NCBI GenBank assembly: GCA_024449915.1 | Contig: JAMZAV010000960.1 | Location: 186,001 to 250,000 of the forward strand | Direction of reading: 5' to 3' | From: Sweltsa coloradensis | Lineage: Eukaryota > Arthropoda > Insecta > Plecoptera > Chloroperlidae | DNA length: 64,000 nt | Shown: piece after piece, positions 1 to 10,599 of the stretch | How the letters are laid out: every line of letters begins with the position of its first letter | Position numbering within the stretch: position 1 is the first letter of the stretch | Position numbers and translations under genes: made by a program | Notes under the pieces: model-generated | What the model saw: only the letters and a program-made list of their open reading frames with translations | Told to the model about the DNA's origin: nothing | The model's database searches: none

Positions 1-1429
1 GTGGGAACGCATGGCAGGCGGGTAAGACACAGAGTGGGTGGGTGGTGTGTGTGTGTTTCTTTTGCTCGGTGAATAGAGTAGCAGGCGTAGGGAATCTTTC
101 AGGATGCCGACGATACCGCCGTTGTACGGGGATGGACGCACGAGGCAAGACTGATCTTTGTACAGCACTCCTGAGACGCACTGACCAATACTTGAGACAA
201 ACCGATGACGATCCAAGTTCGTCGTTGTAATTAAACAATTGGGCGGGGATACGAGCGTTATGATGCATCCTATGTGCCACAATGAAGGTATTGATTTAAT
301 TATACGGTAATAAGTAAATTAAACTTACGCGATTGATCATTGAGGTGAATATTATAATCGATACTAATTATTTAGTATCTCTTTGAAGCTAAACTGGGAT
401 ACGTGTATCATATTTTTAGGTTCAGTGGTACTGTGGTGCAATCATTTATCTGTACTATGTTCGTCTGTGATTGTGAAGCATTGTAAAAAGAAATTAAATA
501 TAAAAGAAAAACCTTACTTGTGAAAATGTGAAAAGAAAACTAACGTTAATATGTTTTGTACTCTTAATTTAATAAAAGTACTTTAAATACACGTTTAATT
601 GAAATGATAAATTCCATGTTGTATTTCGATTTATTACTTCTCAAAACGAAAATCCGCGAACTTCTGTTTATAAACAAATCATATGCTTCAAAGGGACGTA
701 CTAATCAAACACCCATCACAAAAGTAAACTTAACATAGCGAACTAAAAATTGTTCTTTTTAAAAATGTCTTTTGACTCATCGCTTTGCAACTTTGTTGAT
801 AGGAACCAATTCAATGTTTACGGTATCAATATGTCTAGGATAATCCCCATGCACAACCCAACAATAAATATTATGAATAATATGCTTCCCAGCCCTAATG
901 ACATGTGCACACGAATGAAGCTATAATAATATAAATTCAGATTCTAAGACTGATGAATTATGTGGTTATTATGTGTGTTCCGACTGCCGACATAACAGTG
1001 GCGAATCTGAACTCAATTGTCAGGCTATCATCCAACTGAGAGGGTGTATTGTGAGGGGATTGCAGCCCAACAACCCTTTCAATAGACAAGCTTCAAGCCG
1101 CTGCATCAAGCGTTTATTCTGCCTTGGAGTTCTTCAATGGCAAGGCTACTTACGCTGTGTGATTGTGTTTAGACTGCGGAGGGTAAGGGTAAAGCATGGT
1201 AGACATTTTGGCATTCATCCCTTTTGCAAAAGAAAATCTGCGGCATTTTGTGAAGAAGTATCTTTATTTTCTACGTCAGAGAAGACATAATCTGACAATA
1301 TGATAACGTGATATCTCGATCAGAGCTAAGCAGCTATTAGGTTGTCTTCATTTTACCCTTTATGTAAAATATTGAATGTTTAATATTGGCAATAAAATAA
1401 TCTGTATATTTAATACAATAGAACATTTT
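1..1429. other. AT-rich non-coding stretch
   Basis: No gene can be supported here. A short GT-rich simple repeat (GGGTGGGTGG followed by TG dinucleotides) lies at about 31-56. Open frames at 42-230 and 973-1290 have no recognisable domain and no codon structure that stands out from the background. The remainder is AT-rich sequence without obvious internal repeats. Confidence 0.6.
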
Positions 1430-1525
1430 AAAAAAACATCTCGCACGAGGATTGAACTCTTGCCTACCAAGCTGGTAATTTCATAACTTCTGGGTTGTGG
1501 ATTGGCGCCCGCTAAACAAGCGCGA
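1430..1525 (-). mobile_element. tRNA-like SINE fragment (candidate)
   Basis: On the minus strand the sequence contains GAGTTCAATCCTC, which resembles the B box of a tRNA-type RNA polymerase III promoter. It is preceded by a GGTAGGCAA stretch and followed by a T run. This fits a decayed tRNA-derived SINE head. No full cloverleaf can be drawn and the A box is not clear, so it is not called as a tRNA gene. A chance B-box match is the alternative. Confidence 0.3.
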
Positions 1526-2404
1526 GAACCGGGTATATTCCATAATCTTTTAATTATCAATTACACGTTCTTGTTAGGCTCAGATGTGCGTGTACGCACA
1601 CTGGTCACGCCCGGATTCTTTCCATATCAACCACAACATTAATTGTTTAATAGAACCCTAACCTCTAGGTATTTGAAGTTTAATTCACAGAACTGAACTG
1701 AACCAGCGGGGTTCGATAACCCGCAGAGATGGATTTTGTAATTTCTGGATTGATTTCTATAGATCTAAGATGTTGAGAGCAGGATAGTTAATGCTATACT
1801 GTAACATTTTATATGTTTTCGTACACATGTGTCGCTAAGTGTACACAGCATCTTGAACAGTCCAATATGTTGGCCATGAACATATTTGAATACAGAGCCG
1901 TAACATTTCACTAATTAATCATTTGCTATGAGTTGAAAATCCCGGCGCCAAGTTATAATAAATTAACAAGATGTTACATGTCACATACGTTACACAAACA
2001 ACTCTAGCCAGTGACTAGAGTACACTCGGTGCATTGAGGGGTACACTTTCTACATCTCGAACACGACAAACCCTATTACCGTGAAGAATAGAGTACGTGC
2101 CTTACGATATCTCTCCCCCCGAGACGAGCGTCTGTTTATAGCAACGCGTTGTTATTTTTGTTCGGAAGTGTGATCTCCACCGCCTCGCACACTTAACACG
2201 ACGTAAGTTAAGCCATGCGAAATATTTCTGTGTCGTTTGAAATCCTAATAAATAGAAGAATCAGTGACGAGACAGACTTTCCAACGAGAGCCGAGGGTAA
2301 ATGTTTGCGATACATTGAGACGCGCTCAACAGCAGAAGACGACGAATGCGAATGTGTATTTTATGTGACGTGACCCGTTCTAGACAGGAAGGATGTGTTC
2401 TGTA
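1526..2404. other. AT-rich non-coding stretch
   Basis: No coding frame, RNA gene or repeat could be supported. Base composition becomes slightly more GC-rich around 2100-2350, without a recognisable motif. Confidence 0.55.
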
Positions 2405-2500
2405 TAAATAAATAAATAATAAATAAATTGTATTTAGAGTCTACCCACTCAGTTATATAACTGATTTTCAGTGGGGGACTTTAAATCAAAGCGACCAAGC
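2405..2500 (-). mobile_element. TTTA-tailed retroelement 3' end, copy 1
   Basis: This is a truncated minus-strand copy of the family seen at 20118, 25447, 26975 and 29859. On its sense strand it reads a shared block with CCCCCACTGAAAATCAGTTA, then ACTGAGTGGGTAGACTC, then a TTTA-type tail. The short dyad TGAAAATCA/ACTGAGT region is conserved in all copies. A simple-sequence 3' tail with variable 5' truncation is typical of non-LTR retrotransposons or SINEs that use their machinery. The copy directly abuts a fragment of another element at 2507. Confidence 0.6.
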
Positions 2501-2506
2501 ATACCC

Positions 2507-2600
2507 TTCACTACACTGGAGAAAAAAATCCGGAATGTTTTTTTTTTTTTCTTTTTTTTGTATTTTTGTCTGTTTGTCCACACGATTCCGGCTAAACCTA
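2507..2600 (+). mobile_element. 5' fragment of Helentron-like element (family H)
   Basis: It matches the first part of the element at 27373-28144: the CACTACACTGGAG block, AATCCGGAATG, a long T run, TGTATTTTTGTCTG and ACACGATTCCGGCTAAAC. The outermost GGATGAGC repeat is absent and the copy ends shortly after the GGCTAAAC motif, so only the 5' domain remains. It is fused to the retroelement tail at 2405-2500, suggesting one element inserted beside or into the other. Confidence 0.6.
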
Positions 2601-3838
2601 AATGTTAGGGGGATCGTCGTAAGAATCCAATGGGGACCGAAATGTAGGGTTAAAGAATGTTTTTATTGAGAAACGATATGAATGTGGTGTGGAATTAAAA
2701 AATCCTGCTGAAGGGTGTATACAGACAGCTATACACCACTCAATCTCTATACCAACCATGTCGACTCCGATGCCGTCTACTACAGAGAATCATGACCAAC
2801 CACCGATCAATATTTAAAAAGAGACCCTCTGGTTGGCCGTCTTTCATCTATCCACGACGTCAACATCAATAGGCCTATATAAGTATATATATGGATAAAT
2901 TATACATTATTATGTGCTTCGTTGCTAAGGACGGTTCCAAAGTTCTACGGTTCTGCGTCTCCAGCAGCGTTCAAACACTGAGTCCAACCACAGTTTGTAT
3001 TCGAATGTTTATCCATGTTCAGAGTCGGGCGTTGCAACTGAATGCAGAACTTAAAGGCGGCAATTACCCAAAAAAAACTATTTTTTACCACATAATCTAT
3101 AGCACAATACTATACTAAAATGACCGTTAAAAAATTATATCTTGTTACTGTGATTACACGAATTTTGTAAGCTCTTAATCAAAAAATTTGCGAAAATTGA
3201 CGTTTTGGATCTTTGGTGAATTTCGTAAATTACACATAGATACAAGAGCACCGTACCAATATAAAATGGCCCTATCACTGTATCTTGAAACTGTGCATAA
3301 AAATACACTAAAACACTAAAAAAATATTCATTCCAAAATCACACTTCTTCTTAAGTAATCAGCATATTTTGACCGAAGCACTTGTCTAAATTACAAAACA
3401 AAATATAGCGGATTTACAGAAAAGGTTATCGCGTACGTCAATAATGGCCAATATTCTTTTGAATCAAAATCCTCCAAGGTTACGGGGCATAAAGATCGCC
3501 CCCATGTTATTTCTTGTGGGAGATTTTTGCCGATGGGACCTAGCTCGAAAATAACCAAGTTTAGCCATTTTTTGGGAGGTCATGGTGGCCGCAATAATTT
3601 TTCTGTTCGTTTGTAAATTCATAACTAGTTAGTATATGAATGAAATATATTTTTGAAGTTTTGCGGGTGAATCCCCTTTAATTCACTACAAAGTGTCTTT
3701 GACTTAAAGACACGCTGCGTCCGAGAGTAGCGTTTGGACGCTGCTACAGATGCAGAGCTGTATAGAATACCTTTACATAATTAAGGTGTATCTTAATATC
3801 ATTTGATGGATTAAAATTTATTTCGGAATTACTTCAGA
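2601..3838. other. AT-rich non-coding stretch
   Basis: No supported gene. A frame at 2891-3118 encodes 75 residues with no recognisable motif. The sequence has runs of A and T but no clear tandem or inverted repeat. Confidence 0.55.
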
Positions 3839-3925
3839 AATGTCTGCACCTGGAATCGGACTCGAGATCTTTTGCGTTCGAAGCAAGAATAAACCCTAAA
3901 GACCAAGGAGCGGTCACGAGCCACA
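3839..3925 (-). mobile_element. tRNA-like SINE relic (candidate)
   Basis: On the minus strand the segment carries a tRNA-like middle: TTGC-TTCGAAC-GCAA can form a short anticodon-like stem with a seven-base loop reading CGA. About ten bases downstream lies GAGTCCGATTCC, close to a pol III B box. The T-arm stem does not pair well and no complete acceptor stem is seen. A decayed tRNA-derived SINE or tRNA pseudogene is the best reading. Confidence 0.35.
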
Positions 3926-5469
3926 TAGTACGCGGGACAAGGACAAGGATCAGCAAATATAAAACATTTCACTTCCAGACACCAGCAACTGGAACATATT
4001 TTAAAATGTCAATACACCGGGAGACGCGCTCAAAATTGAGTAAGTCACCTGTCGTGGCGTCATCAAAATGGCCACTTTACCTCCTAGATTTAGCTCTATG
4101 GGAGCAAGGTCCAGTATCCATCTCTTGACTCTTGGGCCAGAATATAGCCTATTCGAATCTATAGGTGTGATGAGGCAGCGAGCCACATATTATGTTATGT
4201 CGAGCCGACTGTAGTCGTGACGTCACACGAACGTGTTCGCGTCTGTTGGCTCGGGATCTCACCATCGCACGCTCGACGAGAGTCATTTGTCACCGCTTCC
4301 TTGTTTCAACCACAAATCACGGCCCCTTAGTCCTAGCTAACAGCCCCACTATATGGCCCATGAAATTTAAACATTGAGACGACTTTCCTTGCTAGACAGC
4401 TCTTTGCCACAATGATAACATATGAGTGGATATTTTGATTGGCTATCGCCAACTTTGTCTTGCCAAATCATAAATCACAGGGTTTAAAGTTTTTCACTTA
4501 ATAATTCACGACTAGTTTCTGTTTATCGTCGATGTTGATTCCAAGCAAAGCATGTGTGTTCAGTGGGCAACATTAGGCTTACATTACTACCACGCTATTT
4601 ATTTATCGTGTCGGTGTCATTTAATGGAACACATAATGTACATTTTTTACACATACTTTATTTTGAAAATCACAATTTTCTTGCAATTGGGTATAACAAA
4701 TTAAAAAATAATATAAAATCCACTCGTCCAGACTTTCACTTCTTCGGCAATCAGCGAGACAGATGTACAATACATGGATAAAACATCCATCTCAGCGGGA
4801 CTCCCTCCACTGCCACTTCATAACGCCCATTTGGCCATGAATTGTCCCTGGGCAGGATTCTTACGAGAAATATTCAACCAAATCGTTTAAATTGATTGTT
4901 TTTTTAACCAAATGCCCCGACAATAATGTATGTTGTACAGAATAATGGATTGACGCTGGATTAAATTGTTATTATTTAATTTAAAATGTATTATTTATTG
5001 TTTAATAACTAGTTTTTATTATTTCTAGTTGTATTTTCTGAAGTTATCTTTGAACCGAAGTCGCAATTGTCATCAATATCGTTCCTGTGAAATGACAATC
5101 TTTCAGCGTAAGCCCGCTGTAACGACAAGGTTGAAGTTATATCGTTCTTCCTTCTACAATACAAATATGGTATGATCATGCCTAAGATAAAATTTAAATT
5201 GAGTATCGCATCTAAACGCAAAACGTTAATTCAAGTTTTCTATATTCTTAAAACTCAGAAGAAAATGAGAAAACTAACACTATTTGATTCAATTGTGTAA
5301 TATAAAAATAAGATTAACCCTCAATATCTCCATCAAAATTTGAAAAGCTCACGAAATAACATTGAGATGTGTGCCCATAAGTGCATTATATAAAGCCAAT
5401 CTTTGCTGTATCCGAAAGGTATGCTAAAGGAAAGGAAGTAAATTTGATGATAATAAATTCTGGCTAACG
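3926..5469. other. AT-rich non-coding stretch
   Basis: No gene supported. Small frames (4001-4186 minus, 4192-4377, 4554-4781, 5009-5221 minus) lack domains, and none has a splice-site context I can defend. Confidence 0.55.
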
Positions 5470-5706
5470 TGGTGTTATTAATGTCGTCGAGAAGCGTTCA
5501 CGCATCACGCCAGAGAGCGATCCGAACTACGTTGGCAGATCTCAGTGGAACACATTTGTTTACCCTTGTTCACAAACAAGTCGGCATGTGTGAGACGTTC
5601 ACGGGGCACTAATCATGTGTCGTACCCAATCAGAGACAGGACGACTAATTTGTTTCCTCGTCGTTTTAGACGTCGGAATCCCGCAGCTGTCTTGGGCGTC
5701 TCACGT
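5470..5706. other. GC-richer island of unknown role
   Basis: Composition rises clearly above the surroundings, with several CpG dinucleotides and ACGT/CGTC words, leading into a poly-C tract. Such an island could be a promoter, an exon or 5' UTR, or a decayed element. A 97-codon frame (5545-5838) crosses it, but its proline run is only the poly-C tract being translated, so it is not called as coding. Confidence 0.3.
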
Positions 5707-5724
5707 CCCCCCCCCCCCCCCCCC
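5707..5724. repeat. Poly-C tract
   Basis: About eighteen consecutive C residues, followed by a GC-rich stretch. Its length in the assembly is unreliable because homopolymers are error-prone. Confidence 0.9.
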
Positions 5725-5784
5725 GCCCCGCCGTCGTACTCACACTCGCGCCCTGCTCCGGGGATATATCTCATTCTCATAGTA

Positions 5785-5808
5785 CCACACGCACACGCAC
5801 ACGCACAC
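5785..5808. repeat. CA/CG-type microsatellite
   Basis: A short imperfect tandem of CACACG/CACAC units just downstream of the poly-C tract. Confidence 0.8.
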
Positions 5809-6434
5809 TCTTTCTACTGGGTATTACAACACAACTAACAAAGAATATCGATCTCAATTTCAAAACATATCACGATAAATAGTGAGCAAAGCGGTTCCTC
5901 GCTAGTTCTAGCCTTCTTAATGGCGGAGATGCCGGTCCCATGGAATAAACTCAATTTGAAGTCGAAAAAAATCAATTGAAGAAAGTAATGATCAAATTTC
6001 TTAAGTGTATTACCGATATAATTTAAAAAAAGGAACTGAGCGATTATAACATTTTTTTTTGTAAGAAACCTGGGAAGTGAAGAAAATGTATATTTAATAA
6101 AATTAATATCTACTATAGCTCCGCTGCTCCGAGGGTCTAAATGACATACAAACCAATTCATTCACCAATTCTGACAATTAGAATAGCCTACCAATTTTTA
6201 ATGGGGATTGAACAAATTTGAGGAAAACTATTGATATACATTACATTGATTCATATATAAGCTGCCATGTGTAGTATTTTTCATAGTTTATAATATGATG
6301 TTCTGTAATCAACACCCGCTCACCCATAAGTCCATAGGAGGCGTACTTAAAATAATTTGTATGAAACGATAAACGTCGAGAGCAGTTAGTCAATATAAGC
6401 TGATTTGTGACCTTCAACTAACCACTGAAACCTG
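5809..6434. other. AT-rich non-coding stretch
   Basis: No gene supported. The minus-strand frame 5835-6161 (108 codons) is rich in Phe, Leu and Ile because of base composition and shows no recognisable domain or codon bias. Confidence 0.5.
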
Positions 6435-6500
6435 CAGGGTACCTATCTACCTGTCACAGGGGTTCAAACCAGCGACATCTTGAATAGAGCCACGTGTAAG
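6435..6500 (-). mobile_element. tRNA-like SINE fragment (candidate)
   Basis: On the minus strand GCTGGTTTGAACCCCTG contains a good match to a pol III B box (GGTTTGAACCCC). It is followed by GTGACAGGTAGATAGGTACC, as might occur in a SINE body. No A box or cloverleaf could be defined. This is the strongest of the three short B-box relics in the left part of the window, but it remains unconfirmed. Confidence 0.35.
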
Positions 6501-7740
6501 CGTTGAATTATACATCTATCAGGTGATATTGTGCAACACGCTAACCCATTGTTTCCTCACTTATAACCGGGAGACACATATTAAACCCTGTAATAATACA
6601 TTATTCATTCTACTTACTTTACCGGGCAAAATAGTTGCCTAGGCTAGGCATAGTGACTCTTTCCTATCTGTTATACAGAAGTGTGAAGTCTAACTCTAAT
6701 GCAACTGTGAAAGTGGTAAAACAGGAAGTTTTATGTTTGAGATGCATAGACTACATTATACTTGAGAAGTTTTAAAGACAAAAGCTTAGTTAGTAGTTAC
6801 CCATTATACTTCGGAACGATTGTGGTGCATTATAAACACTTTCAAGATATGAAAGCATTCACTTAAAAAGAGCTCACCTCATGAAAACATGCATATTTAG
6901 AGTGGTATATCTCTGTCTACGGTATAAATTAAAAGTTTCCAGGAAAATCACATCATTGTATATGTTGTTAGAAACGTTATGGACGAATTGGAGTTACGAT
7001 TTAAATGTCTTCCATCCAGTACCTCACTGTCTTAAAAAGCAACTGGAAATGTGTAATACAATCAACCATGCAGGGCTCAATTTGTGATTGAAAAAGAAAA
7101 GTTCAAACCCTCAACACAAAACAAAATTTGGTTTTTATGGTCTACTCTACTAGACTCTAGAGTTTGCCGAACACAATTTACAGTCGCGTTGGTTGGCGAG
7201 TATTTTTAAACGTAATTAAATAATATATGGATGCCTATTTTTCTTATGCATTATTTTAGTTTCAATTCGCCATTGTAACTAGTATTATGTTTTAAGAGTA
7301 GTGCCTATGAGGTAATTATTCTCTCTGGTAGGAAGCTAAAAAAAACGCTATAGGCTACGAATAAATACCGAAACCAGCGGTTTGATTTCGGAAACGGAAT
7401 TTCGGATATGTGATCCGAAAAACCACAACCACAACCAGGTTATACCACGATGATAGCTCAAGTGTTAATTCAAATTCAAAACCTTACAAATTCAAACTTG
7501 ACACACATATGGAATTGAAATCGGGTCGACCAAAGGGGTAAACCTATATTCTTTTTCAACGCATGACAAGTGTCAACAGTGATATATAGTTTCCGTATAA
7601 AAACCAAAACACATTGGGCAATTATTTAAAAGCTCTTCAACTTAAACGAAGCGTCTAAGCGTGACACCGCAAAGATGCAATTATTTTCCTTGGTAATTAA
7701 GCCAATAAACCCCAACCCAATACGGATGTCAATCAGGACG
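6501..7740. other. AT-rich non-coding stretch
   Basis: No gene supported. Near 7365-7430 there is a short run of CCGAAA/TTTCGG words that could fold locally. No element could be delimited. Confidence 0.5.
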
Positions 7741-7940
7741 CGCTCACATGTGCTCGCCAGCTCGACGAGTGAGTCGGTGTTTTGAAAGGCTGGAGGGTTG
7801 GGTCAACCCCCTGAGAGCCCCGGTGCTGGCAGACTGCGGGTCGCCGTCGCCGCGGCTGCTGGCTAGGCTGGTGATACCCATGCAGGGAGATCAAGTACTG
7901 GGAGTGGGACACTCACCACTTAGTTTAGGAAAGAGAAGAG
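7741..7940. other. GC-rich block next to an inverted repeat
   Basis: Composition is much more GC-rich than its flanks, with GTCGCCGTCGCCGCGG near 7840. An 83-codon plus-strand frame (7748-7999) runs through it into the adjacent inverted repeat, which argues against a real coding exon. It may be part of one mobile element with the repeat at 7941-8088. Confidence 0.35.
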
Positions 7941-8088
7941 TATACTCAAACCGTGTCTTACGTGTCCCAGTACCTGAGCGAGACCCCTTAATTTCCTAGG
8001 GATTATCCATTGACCGCAAGCCGGAGTGAATGTAATTAAAAGAAGGGTCGCTCAGGTACTGGGCCAAGTAAGACACGGTTTGAGTATA
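7941..8088. repeat. Inverted repeat, ~46-bp arms
   Basis: The left arm (about 7941-7989) begins TATACTCAAACCGTGTCTTA, and the right arm (about 8042-8088) is its reverse complement with a few mismatches. The arms share the CAGTACCTGAGCGA block. About 52 bases separate them. The transcript would fold into a long hairpin. A small foldback or MITE-like element is likely. No target-site duplication was identified. Confidence 0.7.
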
Positions 8089-8170
8089 GCTAAAAGTATT
8101 TGGTTTACTAATAAACATACCCAGGGAGGGACATATTAGTTGTTCCTAGATAGTTTAGTTAAATTATGTG

Positions 8171-8210
8171 GTGTTAGTGGTGGTATTGGTGGTGGTGGTG
8201 GTGGTGGTGG
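8171..8210. repeat. GGT trinucleotide microsatellite
   Basis: A tandem run of GGT/TGG triplets, first imperfect (GGTGTTAGTGGTGG) and then about eight perfect units. Confidence 0.9.
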
Positions 8211-8380
8211 TATAATAAAAAAATATATTCGCGTTTAGAGCCAAGAACTTTATTAGAGGCTTCAAAAAGTGAGCTAGATATTTTTGCATCTCTTGGTTAA
8301 TTCGTGTACTGTGAAACTAGACCCGAAAAACAAAAACTCGTCATACATTGTCGCCATTTTCGCCTGTTTACACAAATAAG

Positions 8381-8446
8381 TTGAATGGCTAAAATGGCCA
8401 CCAATGTTATTATTTGAATGGCTAAAATGGCCACCAATGTTATTGT
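8381..8446. repeat. 33-bp tandem duplication
   Basis: Two adjacent, nearly identical copies of a 33-bp unit that begins TTGAATGGCTAAAATGGCCA and ends in an ATGTTATTATT/ATGTTATTG variant. A simple local duplication; no function is apparent. Confidence 0.85.
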
Positions 8447-8649
8447 TGCCAAAAGTTTAGGCTTAAACCGGAAACGAGAATCACAGACTGTTACATGTTG
8501 CAGTTACAGTAACGCCAGTTGCTATTACTATTATAAGTCCATGGTTTCAGCAAAGTCTATTACAGTATATTTGGTTTCAGTCTAGATTGCCCGTGACGGG
8601 TATTATTCCTATCAGATATTCCTGATTATAGCCCCGTATGACGTACTGC

Positions 8650-9375
8650 GTAATTTTTTAAAAACGAAAAAAGCGTAAAATTGCAATTTTCATGAGAAAT
8701 AATGTTTTGATTATGCTCAAATCTAACACGAATATATTATAATTTATATAATTAAGGTTCTGTGAAAACATTATAACAATCGGATAAAGCATGTAGGCCT
8801 ATGTGTTATAATCGAAGAAATTAAAAAAAAATCGTAAAATTGCGATTATAAAAGAAATAGTTTTTAGATTGCGCTCAAATTTCACACGAATATGTTAATT
8901 CATAAAATTAAGGTTCTGTGAAAAAATCATTACAATCGGATAAAGCATGTAGGTGTTATAAATCGAAGAAATTTAAAAAATAGAAAAAATTGTAAAATTG
9001 CGATTTTCATGAGAAATAATATTTGGATTACGCTCAAATTTCACACGAATATATTAATTCATAAAATAAAGGTTCTGTGAAAAATTCATTACAATCGGAT
9101 GAAGCATGTAGGTGTTATAAGTCGAAGAAATGTTTTAAAAATCGAAAAAAATCGAAAAATTGCGATTTTAATGAGAAATAATTTTTTGATTGCGCTAAAA
9201 AACGTGGCAGTTCTAGGTTCAGAGATTTCGAAGGCCTCCATAAAATTTCAACGCAATTGGAGTATCAGGTTTAGCCGGAATCGTGCTAACAGACACACAA
9301 TAATACAAACAGAAAAAAAACATTCCGGATTTTTTTCTCCAGTGTAGTAGAATGGAATCTTCGCTTCGCTCATCA
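8650..9375 (-). mobile_element. Helentron-like element, family H, 3'-truncated copy
   Basis: A minus-strand copy of the family whose full version is at 27373-28144. Its right side holds the 5' terminal repeat (CTTCGCTTCGCTCATC), the CTCCAGTGTAGT block, an A-rich run and the GTTTAGCCGGAATCGTG domain. To the left lie about three imperfect minisatellite units of roughly 150-160 bp, each with GGTTCTGTGAAAA, CAATCGGAT and AAGCATGTAGG. The 3' hairpin and CTAG end are missing, so this copy is truncated. It carries no reading frame of its own and would need proteins supplied in trans. Confidence 0.65.
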
Positions 9376-10581
9376 ATGAACTGTTGGCCTACCTCTAACG
9401 GTTTCTAAGCATAGATCCACTAATTGCAAGTTCTGAAAATTAATGTTCTGATCAAACAATTTTAATGTTTTTATCCCGGGTTTCGAAAGCTTCAACTGTG
9501 AAATAATAATCTTGATAATCGATAATAATTTTTTAAAAGTAATTATTACTGCTGACAAACAGTCAAAAACAAGACTGATACATTACTTTTTGTCATTAAA
9601 ATGCAATAAAGTACTTCTTTAGATATATGGTGTAAAATGTGTTGTTTGATCTCCATTATCTTCCAATTAGTTCCTTTTCTGGTTTCAGATGTCTTCTACA
9701 TCTTTGCACTAATTCGCTTAGCACCCCAGGCAACAACGCACCCTCCCCCCGACCCCATTAGTTAAGGGATGAGGTAGCCGGATATTCCCACCACCGATCA
9801 CCATTTCACGCCTATTATATAACTCACTGAGTCAAACTAAACCACACCAAATTACGGCTTATTATAAGAGTGAAATAGCTAAATAATGAATTACGTTTGC
9901 AGGATCTCAGATCAGCACAACCTCCGCACTATTACGAGTAAGTAAACAACATTTTTTTAGATATTTTTGTTGTGTTCTCTCCACAATGGATATAATTTAA
10001 CTAAAGTGAATTTTAGATCGCACTTTCACTCAATTAGGCTAGTTAGTCAGTCGTCAAGCCCAATTTCAAAATCGTGAAGTGACGAACCTTTCCGCTACAC
10101 AAGCAAATCGGGTGGCCATTAAAAGAGTTTCAGCATACTTGAGAAATAAAACTGGTTAAAACATGTTATTATCCCAAGTTCTTCCTGAAAGATAAAATCA
10201 ATTAACGCGATGTCACTATTCCTGCTCCTTGTAACAACCAATCGTGGGCTTCTCGTCTATGCTGATATTTCGCTTATTCGTTCGATTTTATTAATCTTTT
10301 CATCAAACCGTTTAACCGGTTATTTAAACGAAACGAAACGTATTGCAGTTATCACAATTAGGGAGAAGAGAAGCTCCCTTATATGCTCCACTTTTTTGTT
10401 CGTCCGTCGGTGCGCGAGTCACGTCTCACGACAAAAATCGAACACGACCTACAAAAATAACATGCGTGTTTGATAAATACATTATCTTCCAACAAGGATT
10501 ATACAAAATGTTTTTGGTATACCCTAGGTTCGGGGTAAGGGTGGTGGGGCGAGCCTTCCACATAGTTTGAATATTCCTGTG
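9376..10581. other. AT-rich non-coding stretch
   Basis: No supported gene. Overlapping frames at 10210-10473 and 10343-10570 lack recognisable domains. A CCCTCCCCCCGACCCC block near 9740 is the only compositional feature. Confidence 0.5.
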
Positions 10582-10599
10582 CCCGGCACCTCCACCAAA
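10582..10599 (+). repeat. Recurrent 18-bp motif, site 1
   Basis: CCCGGCACCTCCACCAAA occurs here and at 31983-32000, and in reverse complement (17 of 18 bases) at 29495-29511. Chance recurrence of such a GC-rich word in AT-rich DNA is unlikely, so it probably marks an uncharacterised repeat family. About ten bases downstream lies GCTTTGCTCCC, echoing GGAGCGAAGC found near the other two sites. Confidence 0.6.

Noticed and set aside
5545..5838. 97-codon frame with a proline run
   Set aside because: The proline run is the poly-C tract, and the His-Ala run is the CA/CG microsatellite.
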